Shown: positions 8,540 to 18,724, counted from the first letter of the stretch. The stretch is 64,000 nt of DNA from Sphingobacterium siyangense (GCF_007830445.1 NZ_VLKR01000012.1:62001-126000), one strand, 5' to 3'. The notes: generated from the letters alone by a model not told the origin. Translations and numbers: made by a program.

Positions 8540-11500
8540 ATGTACGCAAAACTTAAATACATTCCTATTGCTGCGATAGCATTATCAGGTGTCAATATGA
8601 ACAGGTTGTATGCTCAGCAGCGGGCTATACAAGGAAAAGTTGTTGATGCCAAAACCGGTCACCTACTTCCTGGAGTAAATGTTCGCATTTCGGGGCAAAA
8701 TCAAGGAACCTTAACGAATTCAAAAGGAGAGTTTACAATCAATGTCACAGGTGACGTATTACCTGTATTGGAATTTTCCTTTGTAGGTTATGAATCTCAA
8801 CAGCTAAAAGCAACAAGTACAAACTTAACATTGTCCTTGAAACCCTCCAGTACAGATCTGGAAGAAGTGGTGGTGGTGGCTTACGGTACTGCCAAACGTA
8901 CAAACATAACGGGGTCGGTCAGTACGGTGAGCAGCAAAGCTATTGAAAATAGACAGGTATCAAATATTACGAAGGCCCTGGAGGGACAGGTACCGGGCTT
9001 ACAGTCCGTAGCGTCCTCGGGACAGCCAGGTACTGAAGCAGCCATCCGTATTAGGGGTATCGGCTCCATTAATGCCTCCAGTTCACCTCTGATCGTGTTG
9101 GATGGTAGTCCTTATGCCGGGGATATTAACTCCATCAATCCGAATGACATTCAGTCTATCTCTGTTTTAAAAGATGCAGCATCAAGTGCACTTTACGGAT
9201 CCAGAGGGGCGAATGGTGTGATTATTATTACTACTAAGTCTGGTGTGTCTTCCGACAACACCAAGATTAATCTCAATTTTACACAGGGCTATTCAACCCG
9301 TGCAGTTCGTGACTATGACCAGGTATCGACCGATGAATATTTTCAGCTCTATTGGGAAGCTTTGAGAAACAAAAACCTGTCAAATGGCCTTACAGCAGAG
9401 CAAGCGGCGTCCAACGCAAGTAAGACCGTATTGACAGATTTAAATATCAATCCGTATGGCAGTCAATACCCGCAGCCGGTCGGAGTAGATGGTAAGTTGG
9501 TTGCCGGAGCTAAGACACTATGGGATGATCCATGGACCGACGTATTGCAACGTACGGGAGTGCGTACACAAGCAGATCTAGGGTTTAGTGGTGGTAGTGC
9601 CAAAAGCACCTATTATATTTCGGGTGGTTATCTGAACGATCAGGGGATAGCGATTGAATCTGGATTTAAAAGGTACAACCTGCGCGCAAATCTTGACAGC
9701 AAAGTGAAATCCTGGTTAAATGTCGGTCTCAATATAGGTGGTAGCAGTACACAACAAAAATATCCGCAGTCTGAGGACAGCAATACGGCAAACATTATAA
9801 ATTTTACGAGACTGGTGCCATCTTTTTATCCATACTATGAGCGCAATGCGGATGGTTCATTTGTGCTTGATGGAGCCGGAAATAAGATTTACGATTTTGG
9901 AGAATATCGTCCAAGTGGTGCAACACCACGTAATAATTTAGCTGCTTCTCTTCCTTTGGACAGAAATGATATCCGTCGGGAAAATCTATCTGCCCGGACT
10001 TATCTGGAAGTGTTGTTTTCCAAAAATTTAAAATTTAAGTCGACATATAATGTTGATTATATCAACGGGAATACACACGACTATACCAATCCTTTGTTGG
10101 GAGACGGTGTGAATACGGGCGGGTATGTTTATCGTTCAAATGTGCGTACCGTAGCGCAGACCTGGAACAATTTATTGACTTATGAGAAGCAGTTTGGCTT
10201 ACATTACCTCAATGTATTGGCCGGTCAGGAATACTATGATTTTAATAGTAGCAATATCAACGGTAGCAGACAGCAATTTGTGCTCCCTTACTTTGATGAA
10301 CCTGCTGCGGCATCACAACTCAATAACTTCACGGGATCAAGTGCTGGGTATAGGCTATTGAGTTTCTTGGGAAGAGCGGAGTATAATTATGATAACAAAT
10401 ATTATTTATCGACTTCGTTACGTACTGATGGTTCGTCGCGCTTTTCGCCAGCAAAACGTTGGGGAACATTCTGGTCTGTGGGTGGATCTTGGAAGCTGAA
10501 ACAGGAAGAATTTTTGAAGGATAACACAACGATTGATCAGCTGACGGTAAGAGCAAGTTATGGTGGACAAGGAAACGATAATTTAGGTACCTATTATGCT
10601 TATAAAGGACTTTATACCATTGCAAATAGTTTGGGTAAAGGCGGAACGTATACCGGTAGGTTGGCTACACCAGATCTAAAATGGGAGTCGAACCTCAATT
10701 TGAACGTAGGTGTCGATGTATCTGCATTTGAAAACCGGGTTTCATTGAGTGTGGAGTACTTTAACCGTCGGAGTAAGGATTTGCTGTTCACCATGCCGAT
10801 GGCTTATTCAACAGGCTATACGGGCTATGATGCAAATATTGGAGCGCTGAAAAATACCGGTATCGACGTGGATATTCGTACTGTCCCGGTTCGAAATGAA
10901 AATTTTAAATGGAATTTAGACGTCAATCTTTCGCATTACAAAAACAAGATTACAGCTTTGCCAAAAGATAACAAACCGATCATTACGGGGAATAAGCTTT
11001 TGCGTGTAGGCGGAAGTATCTATGATTTTTATCTGCCGGAATGGGCTGGAGTAAATCCAGATAACGGTCTGCCTCAATGGTATACCGCTGATAAGGACGG
11101 TAATAAAACAGGTGAAAAAACTTCGGAATACAGTAAGGCCGGTAATTTTATTGCCGGGACTTCATTGCCAGATCTTGTCGGTGGGATTCAAAACAGTTTC
11201 ACTTACAAAAATTTTGATTTGTCTGCTTTGTTGAGTTTTAGTTTGGGTGGACAGATATTAGATAACGATTATATTCAGCTTATGCATAGCGGTAATAATC
11301 CGGGACGTGCTTGGTCCAAGGAGATCCTCGAGCGCTGGACGCCTGAGCATACGCAGACCGATGTGCCTAAATTGACAACAGATAACTTGAATTGGACTTC
11401 TTCGTCCACACGTTTTCTTTACAGTGGCACTTATGCACGCCTTAAAAATGTGAGTTTGGGCTATAGATTACCTTCGGATTTATTGAAGCGGATAGGTGTA

Positions 11501-11650
11501 GAAAAACTTCGTGTCTTTGCAACTGCCGAAAATCTATTGACATTTTATGGTCATCAAGGAATGGATCCAGAACAGACGGTGAATGGGGCGACCTATTTTC
11601 GCTATCCGGCAATGCGAACAATCTCTGGTGGTATTCAGCTTGTTTTTTAA
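8540..11650 (+). CDS. SusC/RagA-type TonB-dependent outer-membrane receptor
   Basis: Outer-membrane importer of 1036 aa. Seen: signal peptide ending RLYAQQ, CarboxypepD_reg-like domain (about 30-110), TonB-box region LEEVVVVAYGTAKR, a plug with LEGQVPGLQS and VLKDAASSALYGSRGANGVI, then the barrel with a C-terminal aromatic (IQLVF). It is followed 27 bases later by a SusD partner. No hydrolase, peptidase or regulator belongs obviously to the pair, so the ligand is unknown. A palindrome-rich leader lies directly upstream. Confidence 0.95.
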   Translation: MYAKLKYIPIAAIALSGVNMNRLYAQQRAIQGKVVDAKTGHLLPGVNVRISGQNQGTLTNSKGEFTINVTGDVLPVLEFSFVGYESQQLKATSTNLTLSLKPSSTDLEEVVVVAYGTAKRTNITGSVSTVSSKAIENRQVSNITKALEGQVPGLQSVASSGQPGTEAAIRIRGIGSINASSSPLIVLDGSPYAGDINSINPNDIQSISVLKDAASSALYGSRGANGVIIITTKSGVSSDNTKINLNFTQGYSTRAVRDYDQVSTDEYFQLYWEALRNKNLSNGLTAEQAASNASKTVLTDLNINPYGSQYPQPVGVDGKLVAGAKTLWDDPWTDVLQRTGVRTQADLGFSGGSAKSTYYISGGYLNDQGIAIESGFKRYNLRANLDSKVKSWLNVGLNIGGSSTQQKYPQSEDSNTANIINFTRLVPSFYPYYERNADGSFVLDGAGNKIYDFGEYRPSGATPRNNLAASLPLDRNDIRRENLSARTYLEVLFSKNLKFKSTYNVDYINGNTHDYTNPLLGDGVNTGGYVYRSNVRTVAQTWNNLLTYEKQFGLHYLNVLAGQEYYDFNSSNINGSRQQFVLPYFDEPAAASQLNNFTGSSAGYRLLSFLGRAEYNYDNKYYLSTSLRTDGSSRFSPAKRWGTFWSVGGSWKLKQEEFLKDNTTIDQLTVRASYGGQGNDNLGTYYAYKGLYTIANSLGKGGTYTGRLATPDLKWESNLNLNVGVDVSAFENRVSLSVEYFNRRSKDLLFTMPMAYSTGYTGYDANIGALKNTGIDVDIRTVPVRNENFKWNLDVNLSHYKNKITALPKDNKPIITGNKLLRVGGSIYDFYLPEWAGVNPDNGLPQWYTADKDGNKTGEKTSEYSKAGNFIAGTSLPDLVGGIQNSFTYKNFDLSALLSFSLGGQILDNDYIQLMHSGNNPGRAWSKEILERWTPEHTQTDVPKLTTDNLNWTSSSTRFLYSGTYARLKNVSLGYRLPSDLLKRIGVEKLRVFATAENLLTFYGHQGMDPEQTVNGATYFRYPAMRTISGGIQLVF

Positions 11651-11677
11651 TGCCTTATTGTTAATCTGAGAATTTAA

Positions 11678-13171
11678 ATGAAAATCATGAAACTAAAAAT
11701 TATATATATCATATTGGCGCTCTCTCTAGTGAATGCATCATGTAAGGATGCGCTTGAGTTGGATCCGACCACTTCTGTGCCGGAAGGTGAAGTGTTTAAA
11801 AATACCGACAATGTTGCTACGGTGATCAATGGTACCTGGAGGTATTTAAATGATACCTATTTTACTTATGCCAATCCAGGTTATACGGCGGTAATGCGTA
11901 CAAGTGATGCAATGGGAAGTGATGTTGCGGTGACGACCAAATATGGTTATCGCGATGCGTATGCATTTACCGAATTAACAAACAATCGTTCTAATCGCGT
12001 TAATTCTTTTTGGATAATGCTGTATAAAGTGATCGATAATATGAATAATGTGATCGCGAAAGTGGATGGAGCTGAGGGATCTGTCGAAACCAAGAATGTA
12101 TTGAAGGGAAGAGCGAAAGCATTGCGCGCGTTTTCTTATCTAAACCTGGCGACTTTTTACCAGTTCAGTTATCTGAAAGATAAAAATGCCAAGTCTGTTC
12201 CGATCTATACCGAACCCAGTACATTGTCGACTGAAGGAAAATCAAGGTCAACACAGGAAGAAGTGTATGAACTTATCTTGAAAGATCTCAAAGACAGTGA
12301 AAGCTTGTTGGCTTCTGCTAGTAGAGCGGATAAATACGAAATCAATGCGGATGTCGTGTATGGTCTGCTTGCGAGAACCTATTTGCAGGTAGGCGAATGG
12401 AAGCTAGCCGCTGAATATGCTGAAAAAGCAGCTCAGAAGTATAATTTAATGACTCCGTCAGATTATCAGGCAGGTTTTAATGATCTTGGAAATAGCGAGT
12501 GGATTTGGGGACATCAGCAGACTAACGAGCAAAATGTGGCAAGTTATACATTTCATTATTTGGATGTGTCGTCAGCTGGATCTTATTACTATAGTTTTAT
12601 GGCCGATCCTTATTTTAAAGATTTATTCGATACCAGTGATGTGCGTTACGCTTTATTTGAATGGGATAATTTACCTGGTCGGGAAGGTTTCCTACGGTAT
12701 AAGAAGTTTAAGTTTAAGTCCAATTTAATTGGAGATATTGTATACATGCGTGCTTCTGAAATGGTTTTGATTGCGGCTGAAGGTTATGCAAGAGCTGGTG
12801 AAAACGATAAAGCGGTAGCAGCGCTGAATAAATTACGGACGGCTAGAAACGCTAAGCTGTTTTCAGGAAATGATAATGGACAATTAATTGCTGCCATTCT
12901 TGTTGAAAGACGCAAGGAACTTTGGGGTGAAGGATTTGCTTTGTCGGATATTCTTCGGACTCAGGGAAAGGTTGTGCGTAAATCCTATCTTGATGCTGAG
13001 GGAAAACCTATTCAAGTAGAAATTGTGGGTGCAGACGGTAAGCCTAAGCTGGTTAATGGTCAAGGGCACCGGATTATTAAATTTCCTGATGGTTCTAATT
13101 TTGTAGAAAACAGTCCTTATTATTTGTTTGCTATACCATACGAAGAGACGGTGCGAAATCCGAATCTTTAG
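11678..13171 (+). CDS. SusD/RagB-family nutrient-binding lipoprotein
   Basis: Partner of the preceding SusC, 497 aa. Seen: lipoprotein signal with lipobox VNASC, early string KDALELDPTTSVPEGEVF typical of SusD, TPR-like helices (GRAKALRAFSYLNLATFYQF), and a C-terminal region with LVERRKELWGEGFALSDILR and a late IPYEETVRNPNL. A second in-frame ATG at 11687 is equally possible as start. A hairpin terminator follows at 13201. Confidence 0.94.
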   Translation: MKIMKLKIIYIILALSLVNASCKDALELDPTTSVPEGEVFKNTDNVATVINGTWRYLNDTYFTYANPGYTAVMRTSDAMGSDVAVTTKYGYRDAYAFTELTNNRSNRVNSFWIMLYKVIDNMNNVIAKVDGAEGSVETKNVLKGRAKALRAFSYLNLATFYQFSYLKDKNAKSVPIYTEPSTLSTEGKSRSTQEEVYELILKDLKDSESLLASASRADKYEINADVVYGLLARTYLQVGEWKLAAEYAEKAAQKYNLMTPSDYQAGFNDLGNSEWIWGHQQTNEQNVASYTFHYLDVSSAGSYYYSFMADPYFKDLFDTSDVRYALFEWDNLPGREGFLRYKKFKFKSNLIGDIVYMRASEMVLIAAEGYARAGENDKAVAALNKLRTARNAKLFSGNDNGQLIAAILVERRKELWGEGFALSDILRTQGKVVRKSYLDAEGKPIQVEIVGADGKPKLVNGQGHRIIKFPDGSNFVENSPYYLFAIPYEETVRNPNL

Positions 13172-13510
13172 TATGTTTTTGTTGGTTTGTTATTGAAGAG
13201 ATCCGGTGCACTTCTGTGTATCGGATTTTCTTTTTTTCTCACGCGACTTTCTTTTTTGGCTGTGTGCTTTGCTTCCTTTTGTTGAAGAATGCTTCCTTTT
13301 TTTAGTGTTGCCCTGTTTGCGCGGCTTAGCGTTGGGATCTTCTCGGTTTAAAGACTGTCGTCTTTTTGTCTTGTATGTTGTTTTTTCAGATGGTGTATCG
13401 CATTCCTATAAATTGCACAAGAGATGGTGTCGGTAAATAGGGTAAGGGTTAGTTTTCCACATTATGTTAATAACGCTGTTGAAAACCTGTTTAAAAGAAA
13501 AATGCAGTTA
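13172..13510. other. Gene-free stretch between convergent units
   Basis: 339 bases between the SusD stop and the stop of the PepSY gene. It holds the terminator at 13201, T-rich low-complexity sequence, and one copy of a 16-base repeat at 13459. Short ORFs here have compositions unlike their neighbours, and I do not accept any as a gene. Confidence 0.6.
13201..13237 (+). terminator. Rho-independent terminator after the second SusCD pair
   Basis: An 11-bp stem containing two G-U pairs (13201-13211 with 13216-13226, loop TTCT) is followed by a T-rich run broken by one C. It lies 30 bases after the SusD stop codon. Confidence 0.75.
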
Positions 13511-13542
13511 TTAACAGTACTTATTAACATTATGTTGATAAC
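13459..13542. repeat. Imperfect 16-base direct repeat around the PepSY stop codon
   Basis: Copies at 13459-13474 and 13527-13542 (ACATTATGTTRATAAC) match at 15 of 16 positions, 68 bases apart. The second copy lies inside the final codons of the PepSY gene and encodes its unusual tail after a run of Lys. Confidence 0.55.
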
Positions 13543-14691
13543 CTTTCTTTTTCTTCTTTTTGCTTTTGTTCATCCAGATGATATATCCTGTGATGGGCAA
13601 GGAAGCACAAAAGAGACTAGCTAGGCAAGCGATAATTTTTGTTGTGAGTCCACCGATGCCACCGGTATGAATATCATAGTTAAGTGCACCGAGCTTATCC
13701 CCATACTGCAATTCGTTGCTGGATTTGACTGCCGTAAGACTGCTGTCTTCTTTATTATAATAAAGCCAATCAAATACACCGCTTCGTTTTTCATGATGTC
13801 TCACCTGTATATCCATCGCTGTTTCGGTTTCTTTTTTTAGTCGGATCGACATCATTTCAGCATCCGGATAATTTGTCAAGGCATACCGTAGCGCATTGTC
13901 CTGAAATTTCTTTTCCACAGGAGGCAAGGGGATAGGGGAGCTGTGTGTGGAAGAAGCTGTTGGCGACTGCAATAAATTGAATGTTGCGATATAGGTCTTT
14001 TTGAAATCCGGAAAAGCAAAAGCGAGGCCCGTAATGGCAAAAATCAATCCGATAAATAAACTGTAAAATCCGATGACATTGTGGAGGTCGTGGTTCAGTC
14101 GCTTCCATTTTACTTTGGTATCTAACCAAAAACTGCGCTTAAGATTCTTGCCCTTCCATTTTTTGGCCACCAAAGAACAATGCCACTAAGTAAGATAAGG
14201 ACAAAAATGGCCGTTGACCAGGCGACGATAGGATGGCCATATTGCTTGCCCAAGAGGAGGTTTAGGTGAAGCTGAAGCACCAGTTGAAAGAATTCTGTTT
14301 TTGAATTTTCTACTTGCTGTACTTGACCAGTATATGGATTGATGAAAACGCGTTTGTAATAGCGGTAATAATTCCAATGGCCAAATGCTTTTTCGTCCGT
14401 TTTTATGGCACGAAATACCCAGGTACGATTCTTCGAAGGATAGAGATCAACCCGCGTGATTTTTTGATTTTTTTCGAGGCTTTTCTGTGCGCTGTAAAGA
14501 AGTGCGCTTAAAGGTAGCGGAGTTTTTGAGTGGTTGGTTGTATCGGAGATAAAATATTTTTCAGGATAAGCCCAGAGCTTGAGCTCATCCTGAAAGGTGT
14601 ATATGCTGCCCGTCAGGCTTAGGATGAATACCACAACTCCGGTGATGATTCCGAGCCATTTATGCAACCAAAGAATGACGGTTTTAAACAT
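13511..14691 (-). pseudogene. PepSY-associated transmembrane protein, split by a -1 frameshift
   Basis: Inner-membrane PepSY/PepSY_TM protein of the kind found beside siderophore receptors, where it is thought to help reduce or release iron. The start MFKTVILWLHKWLG at 14691 is one base after the receptor's stop. The N-terminal frame runs to 14122 and carries two membrane segments ending LSGIVLWWPK. The rest of the family sequence (KWKGKNLKRSFW, LNHDLHNVIGFYSLFIGLIFAITGLAF, a PepSY domain and a last membrane helix SLPITGYIIW) continues in another frame to 13511. The break falls in a run of six A (14159-14164 on the minus strand). Seven A would give one frame of about 393 aa. The zero-frame codons form A AAA AAT, a known type of -1 slippery heptamer, so a real mutation, programmed slippage or a sequencing error are all possible. 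Confidence 0.8.
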
Positions 14692-14692
14692 A

Positions 14693-17023
14693 TTAGAATT
14701 TGTAGTTGATGTTAAATGAGGCCAGCATACCTTGTCCTTTGACGTATTCTTCATTTAAGGCACGATATTGACTGACAACAGGGTAATAGTTTTTATTGAA
14801 TAAGTTCTCTACCCCCATGCCGATAGACCATTGTTTGTTTACTTGGTAATTTCCATTTAAGTTAAATAGGTCAACAGTCTTAACGGGGCCTTCGCTGTTT
14901 TTGTATACGCCTTTATCGTTTGGAAGAAAGCGATCACGTGATCCGGTATGCACCCAAAAGAGCTGAAAGGTTAAGGGTTTTATCGGAGTATAGTAGATGT
15001 ATCCCGTTGCTTTGTCTGGCGAGATACGTGAGCCATTGAGGTAGGATTTTGATCCATCTTCTTTTTTTGACTTTCCTTCCACATAGGCATAGGTTCCGCC
15101 GATGGTCAATTGAGGCGAAATATTAGCGCTCAATGCAATTTCGTACCCATACACATCTTCTGGAAGGCGTTGTGGCATCAGGTAACCACCAATGTCCACC
15201 AGTTCAACGCCCATTTTGGAAGTACTGTAGTAATAAGATGCTGATAGCTGGAAAATGCTGTAATTGCTTGAGAATCCGATTTCGTAATTATTAGTGATAA
15301 TAGGGTCGGTTTTTAGGCTATCTAAATCATTATCTGTTGCCCGACGTACAATACGGCCGAGTTCATTGATTGCGAAACCTTGTGAGAAACTTACGAAGGG
15401 ATTAAAGATCGCGAATTTGTTGTAACGCAAACCTGCATTGAAGGTCGCTCCTTTGTAGGGGATATTACCTCCTTTTACGGCAATACTTCCTTCGTTGTTG
15501 GGCCCTGTAGCAATGGTATTGAAATCCTTTATTTTGACTGTTGCATTTTCATAACGTACACCGCCTTTAAAGATTAAGTTTTCTAGGAAATCAATTTTTA
15601 CCTGGGCGTATGGAGCAACGTTTAACATGTTCATATAGGGAATATAGACCCTGCCGTCGGTCAGATTTTGATCTGTTACATCATTTAGTAAATCTACACC
15701 ATAGGTGATATCTGCATTTGAACCCAATACCTGAAAAGGTGTGTTTAAGTTAACGCGTAAGCCTTTTTTCTCCGAATTGATTTGTGTTTGTCCTGGACCA
15801 TACCATGCAGAAGCTTTCTCGACATAACGGTTCATGGATCGAAATGTATTGTAGTATGCAGAAGCAGTTAAAGATGTCGACGCGAATAGATTACTTTTAG
15901 TATAGGTCAACATGGCATTGTGGTTATATGGAGTTCCAGCAGGTTTACCTGGATCTTCGCCTTTCACGCCTATCGTTGGCGTTTGACCATATACACCTGT
16001 TTGGCTGATGTATCTGTTGTGTTGGTTACTTCGGTAGAAGTTGTATACTGCCGTAATATTGGAACTGCTATCGATACGGTACCCGACTTTTAGAAACGCA
16101 TTGTATTGATAGGTGTTCGAAAGACCGTCTGTCTGACCGAGGGGAACCCCGTCACCATCGCGTTGCAGACCAACGTAATCGGCGGATCCACTGACGGTAT
16201 AATTCCATTTATTTTTTTGTCCGTATAAAGTTTGTCCTATGTGATAGCCCATGGTACCGGCGCTATGAACTGGATTGAAAGTAGTTCTAACACTTGTGAT
16301 CCCTTGTATCGGAGCTGCGTCTTTCGATGGATTGCGTGTAATGTAGTTGATAATACCGCCTGCGGAGCCATTTCCATAGATAGATGTAGCACCTTTGATA
16401 ACCTCAACCCGTTCGATGACACTCGGGTCAATGGTCCGAAGATCACGTTGTCCATTCATCAAAGGCGTTGATTGTGGAATACCGTCGATCAAAACAAGCA
16501 CAGATCTCCCACGAAGTGTTTGTCCGGAGTTTGTCGCTTTATTGGTCGATGTTCCAAGACCGGGGACAGTATTCCCTAAAATTGTTGAAAGATTGGTGCT
16601 GATTTGGCTTTGGGCCTCAATTTCTTTTGTGGTCAAGATCGTTACTGAAGAAGGGACAGTGGAGATGCTTTCCGGCTTACGTCCTGCTGTTACGATAATC
16701 TCATCTAACACTTGGGTAGAATTAAGCTGAACTGACAATGGACGTTGAACGGTATCTAAATTGACCATTTTTTCAACCGTTGAAAAGCCTGTATATGATA
16801 CCCGCAATTGAATCGGATTATTCGAAGGTCTTTTGGCAAAAATGAATTGTCCAAGTTGATTAGAATAGCCGACGCTTTTTCCGTCAACTTTGATATTCGC
16901 TTGGCTTAATGGTTTATTGTCTCTGTCTTTTACGATAAGGGATAATTCTTGTGCATGTAGCTGAGCACTTAAAAGCAAAAGAATTCCACTGCTGAACATC
17001 ATATATCGTGTTCTGTTTTTCAT
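14693..17023 (-). CDS. TonB-dependent siderophore-type receptor
   Basis: Outer-membrane receptor of 776 aa. Seen: signal peptide ending LHAQ, a CarboxypepD_reg-like domain (about 27-110), TonB-box region LDEIIVTAGR, a plug with SSVTILTTKEIEAQ and RVEVIKGATSIYGNGSAGGIINYITR, and a barrel ending INYKF. The plug's YGNGSAGGIINYITR form and the moderate length fit FecA/FhuE-like siderophore or heme receptors rather than SusC. The next gene, one base away, is a PepSY membrane protein, a usual partner in ferric siderophore use. Iron control is expected but I see no clear Fur box. Confidence 0.9.
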   Translation of the reverse strand: MKNRTRYMMFSSGILLLLSAQLHAQELSLIVKDRDNKPLSQANIKVDGKSVGYSNQLGQFIFAKRPSNNPIQLRVSYTGFSTVEKMVNLDTVQRPLSVQLNSTQVLDEIIVTAGRKPESISTVPSSVTILTTKEIEAQSQISTNLSTILGNTVPGLGTSTNKATNSGQTLRGRSVLVLIDGIPQSTPLMNGQRDLRTIDPSVIERVEVIKGATSIYGNGSAGGIINYITRNPSKDAAPIQGITSVRTTFNPVHSAGTMGYHIGQTLYGQKNKWNYTVSGSADYVGLQRDGDGVPLGQTDGLSNTYQYNAFLKVGYRIDSSSNITAVYNFYRSNQHNRYISQTGVYGQTPTIGVKGEDPGKPAGTPYNHNAMLTYTKSNLFASTSLTASAYYNTFRSMNRYVEKASAWYGPGQTQINSEKKGLRVNLNTPFQVLGSNADITYGVDLLNDVTDQNLTDGRVYIPYMNMLNVAPYAQVKIDFLENLIFKGGVRYENATVKIKDFNTIATGPNNEGSIAVKGGNIPYKGATFNAGLRYNKFAIFNPFVSFSQGFAINELGRIVRRATDNDLDSLKTDPIITNNYEIGFSSNYSIFQLSASYYYSTSKMGVELVDIGGYLMPQRLPEDVYGYEIALSANISPQLTIGGTYAYVEGKSKKEDGSKSYLNGSRISPDKATGYIYYTPIKPLTFQLFWVHTGSRDRFLPNDKGVYKNSEGPVKTVDLFNLNGNYQVNKQWSIGMGVENLFNKNYYPVVSQYRALNEEYVKGQGMLASFNINYKF

Positions 17024-17057
17024 GGTAATTTATTTAGATCAAATATAAATTAATGCG

Positions 17058-17087
17058 CAAATATAGTTTATTTTATAGTTGTGCCAA
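17058..17087 (-). promoter_or_regulatory. Bacteroidota-type promoter of the siderophore receptor
   Basis: On the minus strand a -33 TTG (17087-17085) and a -7 TATATTTG (17065-17058) are separated by 19 bases, the expected spacing. The start site would lie about 25-30 bases before the receptor ATG. An imperfect palindrome (TATAG..TGT / ACA..CTATA, 17074-17095) overlaps the -33 element and could be an operator. Confidence 0.65.
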
Positions 17088-17311
17088 CAGCTATATTATA
17101 TTTTTTTTAATTTTTAGAGATGGTATACAGTGATTTTCAGGAGAATTTGATATTGCAGTAAAAGCTTGATTCCTTAAGGTTATGTTTATACGTGGATTGG
17201 TGGTTGATATGAATTGAATGTTTTGTTAACGATTTATTGATCTTGGTTGATTAATTTAGGATGTTATTTTTTGTGGCTCAAGCTTATATATTTGAACGTA
17301 ATTATAAATTA

Positions 17312-18187
17312 ATGAGTAGAACATTTTTTGCTTTTTTTCTTTTTGTTTCGTCGTATTCAGTAGTCGTCGGACAAAAAATCCATTCACTTGAGTTTGCTTC
17401 TCCAAAGGCGATGCGTGATTATTTTACCTATGCTAAAGATAAAAAAATTGTAAGTGGTCATCGGGGAACGATGGAGGCTGGACTTCCTGAAAATTCGATT
17501 GCGGCATTTGAAGCCGTATTACGAAAAACACCGGCTATTTTTGAAATCGATCCGCGTTACACCAAGGATAGTGTTGCTATTTTGATGCACGATGCGACAT
17601 TGGATAGAACCACAAATGGAAAAGGAAAAGTATCTGACTATACCTGGGATGAACTGCATAAGCTGAAATTAAAGGATCAGGCTGGAAATATTACCCGGTA
17701 TGGTATTAACACACTTGATGAAGTCATTCAATGGGCAAAGGGTAAAACCATCCTCAACTTAGATAAAAAAGACTTACCATTGGCGGCCACAGCAGCAATA
17801 CTAAAAAAATACAATGCCTACAGTTGGGTATGGGTTACGGTACATAATACTGAACAGGCAGCGTTTTATTTGGCGCAGAATCGAGAACAGTATATGTCCA
17901 TGCATATTAAAGATCAGGCTGCATTGGAAAAATTTAAATCTTCTGGATTACCCTACGACCGTATGATTGTCTATATTGGGCCAGAACTAAAGGATTCCAA
18001 TCAGGCGATGTATCAATTCTTCAACAACAAAGGTGTGATGTGCATGATTTCAGCGGCGTCTACCTACGATAAGTTGCAGACAAAGACAGAACGCGCCGAA
18101 AAGTATAGGGCCATATTTGCGGAAGGAGCCTCCGTTCTTGAGTCGGATCTCCCTATGGAAGTCGGTGAAGTAATCGATTCGTTTTAA
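17312..18187 (+). CDS. Glycerophosphodiester phosphodiesterase family protein
   Basis: Hydrolyses glycerophosphodiesters to glycerol-3-phosphate and an alcohol; secreted to the periplasm. Seen: ATG at 17312 gives a signal peptide ending SVVVGQ (an upstream in-frame start at 17261 would spoil it); 291 aa. GDPD hallmarks are present: HRGTMEAGLPENSIAAFE near the N terminus (general-acid His and metal-binding Glu), EIDPRYTKDS, and the second His in LMHDATLDRTTNGKG. The gene converges with a TPR gene 10 bases downstream. No phosphate-starvation genes are nearby. Confidence 0.92.
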   Translation: MSRTFFAFFLFVSSYSVVVGQKIHSLEFASPKAMRDYFTYAKDKKIVSGHRGTMEAGLPENSIAAFEAVLRKTPAIFEIDPRYTKDSVAILMHDATLDRTTNGKGKVSDYTWDELHKLKLKDQAGNITRYGINTLDEVIQWAKGKTILNLDKKDLPLAATAAILKKYNAYSWVWVTVHNTEQAAFYLAQNREQYMSMHIKDQAALEKFKSSGLPYDRMIVYIGPELKDSNQAMYQFFNNKGVMCMISAASTYDKLQTKTERAEKYRAIFAEGASVLESDLPMEVGEVIDSF

Positions 18188-18197
18188 CGGATTATGA

Positions 18198-18623
18198 TCA
18201 ATCCAAATCGATATTGTCATCTAAAAATTTAAGATACTTAGGCGATTCATCTTCGAAAATGTCTCTTCCTTCCATCATATAGGCGCGAAGAAGATATTCC
18301 TGGGCAGACTCGCTATTATTGTCTTCCAAATAGCACTGTCCTAAGCGCAGCATGATAAAGGGGTTTTCGTAGGCATTTTCGATAATGTTTTGTTTTGCCT
18401 TTTCAAAATGAGAGAGGGCATTGTCAAAATCGTCCAGTAAGAAAAAGGCATCTCCTATGGAAGCTTCGAGCCAAAGACTTTCCGCATGAACATGTTGTGG
18501 ACTAGGGACTAAATCAAGTGCTTCGGTCCACACCCGGATCGCCGACTGGTAGTTGCCTTCATCACATTGGATGTTTCCTTCCTCGCTAAGTTGGTCTATT
18601 CTGTCTAATGTTTGATCGTCCAT
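18198..18623 (-). CDS. Small tetratricopeptide-repeat protein
   Basis: Cytoplasmic 141-aa acidic protein without signal peptide. Seen: about three TPR units (GNYQSAIRVWTEALDLVP, DDFDNALSHFEKAKQNI, NNSESAQEYLLRAYMMEG). TPR proteins are scaffolds, so no reaction can be given. Its neighbours (GDPD, convergent; SusD, same strand upstream after a terminator) do not explain its role. Similar small TPR proteins are sometimes immunity proteins for contact-dependent toxins, but no toxin is present. Confidence 0.75.
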   Translation of the reverse strand: MDDQTLDRIDQLSEEGNIQCDEGNYQSAIRVWTEALDLVPSPQHVHAESLWLEASIGDAFFLLDDFDNALSHFEKAKQNIIENAYENPFIMLRLGQCYLEDNNSESAQEYLLRAYMMEGRDIFEDESPKYLKFLDDNIDLD

Positions 18624-18671
18624 AACATTTTATTCTTTAGAGTGCTATACGAAGATAAGAAATATAATAAT

Positions 18672-18703
18672 AAAAAACACCTGAAGCCTAAGCCTCAGGT
18701 GTG
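18672..18703 (-). terminator. Rho-independent terminator of the third SusCD operon
   Basis: An 8-bp stem built on CACCTGA/TCAGGTG (18677-18684 and 18695-18702) is followed on the minus strand by a run of six T. It lies about 20 bases after the SusD stop. Confidence 0.8.
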
Positions 18704-18724
18704 AGCTGATTGAAATAACTAAGT

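Noticed and set aside
13206..13436. Plus-strand ORF of 76 codons in the gap after the second SusCD pair
   Set aside because: It starts inside the terminator hairpin and is Phe/Cys/Leu-rich from T-rich low-complexity DNA.
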